Assembly: GCA_022702545.1 (NCBI GenBank)
Contig: JAHRBC010000001.1
Location: 372,001 to 436,000 of the forward strand
Direction: 5' to 3'
From: Phycomyces nitens
Lineage: Eukaryota; Mucoromycota; Mucoromycetes; Mucorales; Phycomycetaceae
Length of the DNA: 64,000 nt
Shown here: positions 54,801 to 62,685 of the stretch, in pieces
How the letters are laid out: every line of letters begins with the position of its first letter
Position numbering within the stretch: the stretch's first letter is position 1
The notes under the pieces: model-generated
Database searches by the model: none
What the model was told of the DNA's origin: nothing
Seen by the model: only the letters and a program-made list of their open reading frames with translations
Position numbers and translations under genes: made by a program

Positions 54801-56520
54801 TAGTTATAGCCATACCCAGTCTGGGCATCAAGTCTGTGCCAATGCTCATATGAGTGTCCATGGCTAAACTCATGACGACAAAAGTGTGCTCTAGTTTTTG
54901 TTTTTTGTATACTAGCTCTACGTTCTCTACTGTGCCTAAATGTTCTGCTACACTGTTCTCAGATGCCAAGTAAATATTTTGATTGTCTAAGCGACTTTTA
55001 CTTATGGTTAGAGAAAGTGAAGAAGCAAGTTCTGGGGAAATAAACGAGGCATTTGCGCCCGAATCTACCAAAGCCCACACACGGTTACTCTGGACAATTA
55101 TAGGAACATAGAGTGAGCCGTGTGTGGAAGGTACCCTCTCAAACTTGTTCTTATAGTTACCTTGCGCTTGAATGTTCAGTTGGCTCATGTCCACCTCCAT
55201 TCCGTTGCTCTCAGCACTTACGCGGTTGACCAACCTTGTGCTTCGATTTGCCAGAATTGGGGCTTTCCCTTTTGCCACCTGGTACTCATAGCATTTGTGG
55301 CCAGAGACATATGGCACTTTCTGGCAGTAGAAACAAAGAGTTGACTTTCTTACCACTGGCCCTGTTGCTGGGGCTCTTCTTTCCTTGGGCTTCCAGCCTT
55401 GCAAGACGTTGCATTCCTCTGCCGAGTGTCGGCCCTTGGGGTGTGCTGGGCAGTTGCCTCTTCTGTTGCCTTGTGTCACATGGCCGTCGTTTCTACCCCT
55501 CTTGTAGCTGCTTGCCGCGTGCTGGCTCTCCTCCTGTCTTCTCTTGTGGCCACTGTTGGTATACTCCTCCAGGAAAATACCGTCGGCTTCCTCTCCACTT
55601 GTTGCGATTACCAACGGGATGACAAGGTTCAAGTTGTCAGGGATGACCAACCTGAAGTTCTGCGTCAACGTTTGCCAGGCTTTCTCGCGAACGTTCTTTA
55701 CCAGCGAGGAGACAAACATCCACACCAGTTGCTGGCTATTGTCCATTGCGGTGGCATGGGCAACCTCCTGGAATCTCTCAGCGTATACCCGCACGAGTTC
55801 TCCTGGCTTCTGTCTGACATGGCTCAGCTCGCTCTTCTTTACCCACATGTGGTATGGGTTGCCATACTCTTGCTCAAGTTGCTGGCGTACGACCTTCCAG
55901 GTGTATCCTTTTCTGGCCTTGGTTCGCTCGAATGTGAGCCTTTGGTTCTGGTCACACGTCAACCAGAAGAGACGCTCCCAATGTTGGTCCAAGGGGAGGT
56001 TGTGTGCCCTCAACTGCACTTCGAACTCGTTGAGGAAGTCCATCACTGACTCATGGACCTTCTTGCTGGGCTGTCTGAGAGGCCCTCCTTTCAACTGGAA
56101 CGCGGGCAGGTTCGTTGGCACAAAGGATTCCAACTTGTTCTCTGCCTTCTTTCCAGATCTCTTCGCTATAGAGTTCTGGATACTCTCTTTGGCCGAGACG
56201 TCAGCCAAGACTTCCTGTGCGGTCAGGAATGACGCCCATTTCTCTTGGGTGAGGGTAACGACCCTCTTTGCCTCGTTGTGCTCTTCCACCGAAGCGTTTG
56301 GTCTGGCCAGGACTTTGAGCAGGTTGGCCGATGCTTTCTTTTGCTGCGCATCCAACTGTTCTCCCAGGGCCAAGACATCAATCTCTTCATCGTTGTTGCC
56401 ATTCTCCAGGGCGTCCACCATGATCTGGTCTTCCGCGGCGAAGCTCTCTCCACTGATGCTGATGTTCTGTTGGCTGTCGTCAGAACTGGTCAATGAAGCG
56501 TCTGCGATATGATCAGACAT
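51829..56520 (-). CDS. Gag-Pol polyprotein of gypsy element F, 1563 codons
   Basis: Uninterrupted single frame. Domains: gag capsid at about residues 165-270 (VMDFLNEFEVQLRAH), a degenerate zinc knuckle (CFYCQK then GHKCYEY) at about 393-410, protease DSGA at 486-489, reverse transcriptase at about 640-830 with TTLDLTSAFHRF and FVDD at 805-808, RNase H with ATDASNVGIGAVLY near 953, integrase HHCC near 1130-1167 (HAFGHFG, CIECQKYN) and core with DLAGPF, QSDNGKEF and NGVAERW, then a chromodomain at about 1475-1530 (YRVRWEGYEEKDDTW). The chromodomain suggests targeting to marked chromatin, as in other chromoviruses (inference). No gag-pol frameshift is needed. The ATG at 56520 lies 43 bases inside the 5' LTR boundary. 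Confidence 0.97.
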   Translation of the reverse strand: MSDHIADASLTSSDDSQQNISISGESFAAEDQIMVDALENGNNDEEIDVLALGEQLDAQQKKASANLLKVLARPNASVEEHNEAKRVVTLTQEKWASFLTAQEVLADVSAKESIQNSIAKRSGKKAENKLESFVPTNLPAFQLKGGPLRQPSKKVHESVMDFLNEFEVQLRAHNLPLDQHWERLFWLTCDQNQRLTFERTKARKGYTWKVVRQQLEQEYGNPYHMWVKKSELSHVRQKPGELVRVYAERFQEVAHATAMDNSQQLVWMFVSSLVKNVREKAWQTLTQNFRLVIPDNLNLVIPLVIATSGEEADGIFLEEYTNSGHKRRQEESQHAASSYKRGRNDGHVTQGNRRGNCPAHPKGRHSAEECNVLQGWKPKERRAPATGPVVRKSTLCFYCQKVPYVSGHKCYEYQVAKGKAPILANRSTRLVNRVSAESNGMEVDMSQLNIQAQGNYKNKFERVPSTHGSLYVPIIVQSNRVWALVDSGANASFISPELASSLSLTISKSRLDNQNIYLASENSVAEHLGTVENVELVYKKQKLEHTFVVMSLAMDTHMSIGTDLMPRLGMAITNLATSWEDQQTDPPRSTIPNDVPEPNNSPAGTCEEQEQFMRFLELAIEENRCIPTTSFCTIPESVIHIDTPKGVTSFRRQYPLPVVYEARIQETVENWLANGTIEIASNNTSWNSPITLAPKKDVFGNYTDRRPCLDPRHINKLLKEDRYPLPLIRDIFHTLKEAVIFTTLDLTSAFHRFEVFKADRPKTAFTFKGRQYMFRGCPFGLKPISSKFQRVMNIAFKDMPFVTTFVDDIVVFSHNMKEHATHVKAAIEKLTEVNLILNPKKCHFAQRAVFLLGFCVSEKGISLDSRKVSNIQEWPLPSTGKDIQRFLGVINYFREHIPNVSLLTAPLDKLRNEGDLTPLWAKEQEDSFNNLKAILLRLPILCYPNLKYPFSVATDASNVGIGAVLYQVINGETRHIGFMARALSKSERNYSTTKRELLAVIYALNKFHKYLWGNPFTLYTDHKALTYIHTQKIANAMMINWLDTILEYTFEVLHLPGLSNILPDQLSRLFPTDKELEGGNDYAETCSGRKMVINRQQTLVNNNYDEMLTPPESEREDLLTKAHAFGHFGADAITNSLHNEGIHWTNIHRDAVKVVQSCIECQKYNIAKKGYHPLRPIHAYLPCDHWAIDLAGPFTTLHNSNNYLLVMVDICTRFCVLRAIPDKTQDTVVNTVINVFCNFGFPRYLQSDNGKEFVNSLMKKLAEASGFDHRLATPYHPRANGVAERWVQTSTNAIKKCIKGATRDWDLYVPSIQLAMNAKVTKRNGTAPYNLMFARAMNGFKRYADDPSVPALTEDELQERIKDMADVVFPAIAERAKAMTNAQKGKFDNKYRMIKFPANSQVMIKELQHGKLEPAYQGPYTVVREKQGGSYVLMDEQGLLMPREYPPSQLKLISQDKLVSLDEVQKIGKEYFTVRAIVAHRELSKGKYEYRVRWEGYEEKDDTWQDPESFSSPKPIADYWDRLGTTPTDKTPLNQTRTVNATFISKRRNTQHTPTRQSKRTRR

Positions 56521-56563
56521 TTTTGGTGATTTGAAGTAAAGTAAAACAATTCACAGTAAAAAA

Positions 56564-56849
56564 TGAGGTATATGGTTTGTTAGTATCTCTTAAGGGAAAT
56601 AAGAATACTGTGAGAGTGTTATTTATTGAAGAAAGAATATTATTATTGCTTATATACTATTATTCAAATTCCCTTGTAATTAAAGTCCCCGTCGTGTAAT
56701 GGTTGGTTATCACTGTAGCAGTGTAAAGTGTACATGTGCCTGGTGTGTAACTGCTCCTGAGATGTTAACTTGCCAGGGTCATTAGCAAGTAGTAACCGGA
56801 GATCGGTTGTGGAGTTTGTATTTCACTCAATTGTGGTGTGTATACCACA
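56564..56849 (-). repeat. 5' LTR of F
   Basis: Same 286-bp sequence as 51477-51762 with a few differences (for example CCCCGTC for CCCCGTT, AACCGGAGATC for AACTGGAGATT). Promoter side of the element on the minus strand. Confidence 0.94.
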
Positions 56850-59388
56850 GTGGTCAAGGCTCTTGCCCTGTTCATTTCCTTTTACGTTGTCAATGAAGGC
56901 GCAATTATCTTGATTGCAATCATAAACAAGATCTTGGATTTTTTTGGCGATTCTTTCCGAGTCCCATCAAGTGTCTCTGGTCTCAAAAGCATGGCAGGAA
57001 TGAACACCTTGACAAAGGGAATCAAAAAATATGTTGCATGTGGTGAATGTCACAGTATTTATGAGAACAATGATGCACCTCTTTTCTGTACCTTTGACAA
57101 GTTTGGAAACAGCGCCTTGTGTGGCCATAGCTTGTTCAAGTCCAGTTCGTCCATAATCCCAAAGAAGTCATATGTGTACCAGTCAATCAAACACTCTCTG
57201 CAGACTCTCTTTTCTCGGCCCGATTTCGAAACCCAAATCAACTCTTGGAATCGTGGTCCCAAAGTGGAAAAGACAATGTTTGATGTGTATGATGGTGCAA
57301 TGTGGAACAGTGTTAAAGATATCAATGGCAACCTCTTTGTTGATGACAGCCGCTCTCTAATGTTAACACTGAATATTGACTGGTTTCAGCCATTTGATGG
57401 TGTCTCATATTCGTGTGGTGCCATTTATTTGGCAGTAAACAATCTTCCTCGCGACGTCAGGTTTAAAAAGGAGAATGTCATCCTCGTTGGATTAATGCCA
57501 GGGCCAAAAGAAGCAAAGACGTCTGAAATCAATAACTATCTCAGACCTCTTGTTGATGAATTGGAAGATCTGTACATTGGTATCAAGGTCAAGACGTACC
57601 AATGTCCATCTGGTGTGAGAATCCGCGCTGCTCTCTTTGTTGTTGCTTGTGACATCCCCGCTGCAAGAAAAGTATGTGGATTCACATCCCATACCAGTAC
57701 CAATGCCTGTCATAAATGCAATCGTCAATTCTCTCGGTTAGCTGGAACGAGCTCTGTTAATTATTCTGGATTTGATTCTTCAAAGTGGCTCCTTCGCACT
57801 AGAGATGATAATCGTAAGGATGCTGAGGTCTGGAGAAATGCAGCCACTCAAGCTGAGAGGCAGCGCCTTGAAGTTGCCAGTGGTGTTCGCTGGTCCGAAC
57901 TGCATCGTCTCCAGTACTTTGACGTTGTCCGCTGCACGATTATCAATCCAATGCACAATCTTTTCTTAGGCACTGCCAAGAGAATGATGGAGAGATGGGT
58001 TGCAGATGGTCTAATTGACAGTAGGAAACTCGTTGCCATGCAGAAGATGGTGGAGAAAATGGAGTTGCCAGCTGACTATACGGCACTAAAGACAAAGATT
58101 GGGAAGGGGTTCCCATTCATGAAGGCTGACGAGTGGAAGTCGTGGTGCTTGGTGTACTCTCCCGTGGTGTTGAAGAACGTGCTGCCACTGCCAATGTTCA
58201 AAAACTGGATGTTTTTGTCAATGCTTGCCGTTGTCTGACAAAGCCAAGTATCTCTGAGGACGATATTGAAGACGCACATAACAATCTAGAGCAGTTTGGT
58301 AAAGGTTGTGAGCAACTGTATGAGCCTGACCTCCTCTCTCCCAACATGCATTTACATCTTCACCTTCGTGAAACCATCCTGGACTTTGGGCCAGTTTACA
58401 GCTACTGGCTTTTCGGTTTTGAGAGGTACAACAGTATCCTCAAGAATATCAATACCAACAGGAAAAGTGGATTCGAGGCCACATATATGAGAAGCTTTGT
58501 TGAGGACACAAGAAAGGAAGATTTTGTTCGCGGTTTCCTAAGCACACCAAGTGGACAATATTTCTCAGATGTATTTAGCAAGTTGACTATCAGTCCACGC
58601 ATTGCCACCACCCCAATTCCATACTTTGACATATCTGTCTTCTTATTGCCTGACTTCCTTGAATTAGCAGAGAACCCACTGATGACAATCCATGGTAATG
58701 AGCCTTTGCCGCCCTCAACTCTGCCATTGAAAAAGAAACCAATGAGCATGATGCCTAGACTTGAATATGATTGTCTAGTAGAATACTACCAGGTCATTCA
58801 CGATGACAAAAATATCAAAAGCTGCAATGACAACATGACTTCCTCTGCTTTTGTCAATGACTGGATTGAAATGCTCAAGTCCATCAGTATCCTTGGCCAG
58901 ACATTCAAAGGAAGGAGTGGTAGAAGTCGGCATGGGTCATACATCCAGGCATTGTTTGTTGAGGAAAAGACAGAGGCAGTGTACGCGTATGTTGGAGAGA
59001 TTCAGTATCTATTTGTTCACACATTTAGTCCTGCTGTTTCTTCTTCGCATCGTGGAAATGCCTACAACAGTCAACACACCTTTGCTTTTGTAAACTGGTT
59101 CAAGACCACATCAGACACCACCAGAGAGGTTGAAGGAATTGAGGTTCACAAGGATGAATTTTTGGCTCTTGACTTTCAAAGCATTCTTCCTGTCCATCGG
59201 ATTCTCCTGCCTGTTGCAATTGTGGATTATAAATCTAGTAGTAACATTAACAAAAAACTAGTTGTCCCTTTGCCTAGAAAGGTTTCTGCCTAAATATATT
59301 TATCTTATCTCTCTTGTTCTTAATCATAACTTCATAGTTTGTTTTGCGAATCATGTGTTTAAAAAGTAAAAAAGACAAAAACAAAGAT

Positions 59389-60620
59389 TTATTCATTTTT
59401 GAATACCCAGGCAGGCAAATTCAAAGTCAGGTGACTTGGGGCAGGAATCTCCTTGATCGTTTTTTGCTGTCTGGGCATTCTTGTCTTTGTCTTTGTTGAT
59501 GACCGTCTCAGGTCATCCTCTCTTGCAAGACAGTCAATGACCTCCAGAAGCCAGTTCAACTATATTAAATTTATCAGTCTTTTCTCATCAATCAGCACAT
59601 CACTCTACAAAATATTAATTACCTCATCACTTCTCCAACTGGGACAAGCAACACAGAGAACACGCATGCTAATACCAGGCGCAACGTCTTCCATGTCTGA
59701 TTCACCATCAGAAATCACATCCTTCTGGAGGACATGGAGATAGGCCATCTCATCAGGGTTTTCAGGCTTATGGCCCATCTCCTCATCGATTGCCCTCCAG
59801 TGACGTTTGTAGGCCTCCACCCTGCGCAAGTGGATCTATAAAAATTTTCAGATTAAATTAAAAATATCAAATCGTCTTTATACTAACCTCGACGAGCCTG
59901 GTATTAGCCCGAACCTTTCTCTTCTTGGCAGAAGCTTGCTCTTCACTCATGTTTGAAGTGAGATGGTAGTACTTGTAATTGTTTTTAATTTTTTGCACTA
60001 CCATGCCAGGCCAAAAACCAGCAGCACGAGGCTGCGAGAGAATGTAGTCTCTCAAGTAGTTGATGACCCTGACATTGTCTGGGTGATTAATCTTCTTGTC
60101 CTTATTCCATTTCTGTTTGCCTTCATTCTCAGCAATCAGAGCAGGATCGTTAGACATGAGGTTCTTCTTCCACATCTTCTCATTAATGAATTCCTAGATA
60201 TAATTTATTAGAAAATATTTTTTAACAAAATAATAATAATATTCATACCAAGACAATCGCACTCATATCACTAGTACCAAGTGAGCTGGAGGGGCCAACA
60301 GAAGGAGCCATTCCAACAGGACCAGCTTGGCCAAGAGGGAGCTGGCTCTGAACACCACTGGCATGGGCTTCCATGAATGTACTCATGGTCTGGTTGGTCT
60401 TGCCAGCGATGTCATAGACCATTCCCATTCTGGACTTGAGGAACCTCAAGTCTTCAAGGACAGTGGCCATTTCTGTCTGTCCTTGACTACTTTCCTCACT
60501 GCTACTGGGGGCCCTTAGAAGGATTTCATGCTGGCTAATACGGCCAGCAGCAACACGGTGAATGGGAGCAGTTTGGTTTGCTCTGGCTTTGCGTCCTGAG
60601 TTTCTCTGGTTTGAAGACAT
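59389..60620 (-). CDS. Companion protein of CACTA element H
   Basis: Exons on the minus strand are 60620-60249, 60193-59888, 59835-59623 and 59559-59389, all phase 0; exon 2 is again 306 nt. The N-terminus is basic (SSNQRNSGRKARANQ), followed by a helical stretch (LEDLRFLKSRMGMVYDI). Exon 2 ends with basic KKRKVRANTRLVE; exon 3 has KDVISDGESD and ACPSWRSDE; the end is LPAWVFKNE. Sequence identity to A/B/E is low except at these landmarks, yet exon structure is the same, which supports one ancient family. No stop is seen, although the neighbouring transposase is dead. Confidence 0.82.
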
Positions 60621-61160
60621 TTTCTAAATATTTTTTTAAAATAAAATAAAATAATAAGCATAAATAAATCCATATATATTAACATATATTTCTTTGAATA
60701 CATAAACATATATTATAATTTGCAGTATAAGGTATAGTGTCAAATAAGAACAATAGTATTATATATATATATAAGACTGTATTTATATCTTTAAAAAATA
60801 TATCTGGAGTACAGTAAAAAAAAAGAGTCTTGGATACACAGTTTTCATAATCCCTTTGTTCTCATAATTTATTAGGGCTTACTATAATCTAAAAATGCAT
60901 ATGGATTCTTTTTTCCCAATTTTCTCTTTTTCTCTCTCTTTTTACTTTTTGCTTCCTTTATACTCTCTGGTAAGTACTTGAAAATTTTTCACGCAATTAA
61001 AGATAATCTTTAACATCTTTTCAATTATCTAAAAGGTGTCCTATAGTCACTTTTATTCAAGCTTGCACAAGAAAAATGTAAATGGGCGCACTATTTTTTA
61101 TTGCTGTTGCTAATCAGTAATCTTCATCTTGTAGATTCAAAACAACTCCTTTCAATCGCA
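60621..61160. promoter_or_regulatory. Divergent promoter between companion and third gene of H
   Basis: AT-rich spacer with TATATATATATAAG near 60762 and a pyrimidine-rich run near 60918-60960, comparable in layout to the spacers of B and E. No other gene seen. Confidence 0.4.
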
Positions 61161-61447
61161 ATGGCCAAAGATGACAATGATGAAGTCAAATGGACAGAAT
61201 GTACTTGGTATGTTCAAATATTTTATCACTATTAATACTAATATATTCTGTCTTTACTATCAGCCTTTTTATCAAAGAAAATTGCCGCGTTTTAACAAAG
61301 ACATGGAATATCCAACAAACCAGTTTGTCTTGGTAAGTAATCAGTCATTCCTATTGCTTTTCTAACAGAAAAATATAGATATCTTTTTCTATTACGCGTA
61401 CACATTTTTTGATTGCTATATCATTATCTATCTTGAGATACTGTTTG
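61161..61447 (+). CDS. Third gene of element H, small exons (structure partial)
   Basis: Exon-like segments 61161-61207 (ATG, donor GTATGT), 61264-61332 (acceptor ACTATCAG, donor GTAAGT) and 61369-61447 (acceptor TCTAACAG, donor GTATAC). The position, divergent from the companion and near the element end, matches the third genes of A, B and E. The frame from the first ATG stays open through exon 2 but meets a stop at the start of exon 3, so either the start, a junction or the gene itself is not as drawn. No similarity to the B/E protein is visible. Function unknown. Confidence 0.4.
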
Positions 61448-62117
61448 GTATACCTGAAAATTCGGTCTCAAAGTCTTAGTTGTCTACTCTGTTTGAGCAA
61501 CTACTTTTCCAGTTATTCAAGATGATAGTCAATGAATCAGTTATGCTTTCTACCCGTGTTTCAAAAGGTAAAAACAAATTAGTATCAATATAGCTATAGC
61601 CATGAATCTAGACCAAATTACTAGGCTGTATATTATGAGAAAAATATTTTATCAATAAAAATCTATTCGTAAACTATTTTCCATGACTTATTTATAAAGA
61701 AGTATAAAATAAACCCCCAATTGAAAGTGTTTAAAGTGTCAAACAGATTAAACAACCAATAAATATATGTCCTTTAGAACATAGGTGACTAGTTTGCAGA
61801 AAATAGTCGAAAAGTTTGCATCTTGATCTATTAAAAAATAGATTTTTTTATTGATATTGAAAAAATAATTCATGTAACGTTTGACTAAAAAGAAATAAGA
61901 TAACACTTTCAGTTATAGTTCTGTACACTCTTGAGTTTAACAAGCCTACACGTCCAAAAGCAGAGCTTTATATCCACCGAATTACTTCATTATCTTATAT
62001 GTGTTGTTTTTTATATATGCAAGATAACATTTCAATTTAATTCTAGAATTTGTTTTTTATTTCACTCAGAATTTTACAAACTATCACATATGGGAATCGG
62101 GGGGTATTTTTGCAGTG
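61448..62117 (+). other. 3' part of third gene and right subterminal region of H
   Basis: AT-rich, with AATAAAAA near 61650 as a possible poly(A) site and the terminal repeat at 62088-62117. Further small exons may be present but I cannot delimit them. Confidence 0.35.
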
Positions 62118-62661
62118 AAGAGCATAGCAAGATGTCTGTGATAGATGTTATTAAAGAGGACATATTTATAATATAAAAGGTTTACCAGAATATTATATTG
62201 AGATAGATAGAAAAATAGAATTTGTGGCTATATATAAAAGAGTGATTTGGTTAATAAAGAATAGCTTTAGCATAATATGATCTTACCTTTGGATATACAG
62301 CCAAGTGCAATAGAGAGCCCCATAATATATTTATAAGCAGTTACCTATGAATAATAAAATATATTGAGTAAAAAATATATTCACAAGAGAAAGAAAAGAA
62401 TTAATTACCAGAGTATTTTGCGGTAATATTTAGGCACAAAAGAATATAAAAAATAAAAAGGAAAAACAAATACTTTGTATTAAAAGGCTGTTTGACCCTG
62501 ATAAAATGCAGGCAATAAAAATGATAATCCAAAAGAATATGCCTGCCGTCATTTTCATATCTTTGTAATTTATAGTTTATTAGGTTGAAAAAGATGTCTA
62601 TATATAGAACAAGAGTGTACACAATGCTGTTAAATAATAATAAAACTATAAGACAATTCAT
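62118..62661 (-). pseudogene. Third gene of element I, 5' exons (cut by H)
   Basis: The minus-strand frame 62661-62401 is strongly hydrophobic (CLIVLLLFNSIVYTLVLY, then FFLFIFYILLCLNI) and ends at donor GTAATTAA after KYSG near 62409. Further splice-like signals follow: acceptor TATTCATAG near 62346, donor GTAAGATC near 62287, donor GTAAACC near 62199. Element H is inserted at 62117 and the gene resumes at 50574. Hydrophobic character and position match the third genes of C and D. Confidence 0.45.
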
Positions 62662-62685
62662 TATCTTCAGTCAACTTATTTACTT

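Larger units (their letters stand above)
51477..56849 (-). mobile_element. Ty3/gypsy LTR retrotransposon F with chromodomain (nearly intact)
   Basis: Two 286-bp LTRs (51477-51762 and 56564-56849) frame one long open frame on the minus strand. The target duplication is GTGGT (51472-51476, 56850-56854). The LTRs differ at only a handful of positions, so the insertion is fairly young. A polypurine tract lies next to the 3' LTR. It inserted into the transposase exon of H. Confidence 0.96.
50827..59293 (+). pseudogene. Tnp2-like transposase of element H, split by gypsy F and frameshifted
   Basis: Exons 50827-50977, 51048-51125, 51187-51354 and 51437-59293, all phase 1; F lies in the first 40 nt of exon 4. 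Exon 1 has CRCSIC and FKRHM, exon 3 is acidic with a DSDSDSD run. The main exon has NIDWFQPFDG, CDIPAARKVCGF, ACHKC, NPMHNLFLGTAKRM (D to N in the third motif) and YSYWLFGFERYN, ending in PLPRKVSA. Besides the 5.4-kb insertion, one base is missing around 58210-58216 (KNWM / FVNACR), so the protein is read in two frames, ending at 58238 and 59293. The D to N change would probably impair activity if that residue is catalytic. Confidence 0.92.
50575..62117 (+). mobile_element. CACTA element H, nested in I, with gypsy F inside
   Basis: The left end CACTGCAAAAATACCCCC begins at 50575 and its inverse ends at 62117; the repeat extends about 30 bp to CCCATATG. The flanks read AAGC on the left and AAG on the right, so the target duplication is AAG with an extra C or is imperfect. 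Without F the element is about 6.2 kb with a transposase (plus), companion (minus) and a third gene (plus). Confidence 0.92.

Noticed and set aside
56838..58238. A separate transposase gene starting at 56838
   Set aside because: The apparent start lies in the F LTR; the frame is the downstream part of the H transposase, whose exon 4 begins at 51437 on the other side of F.
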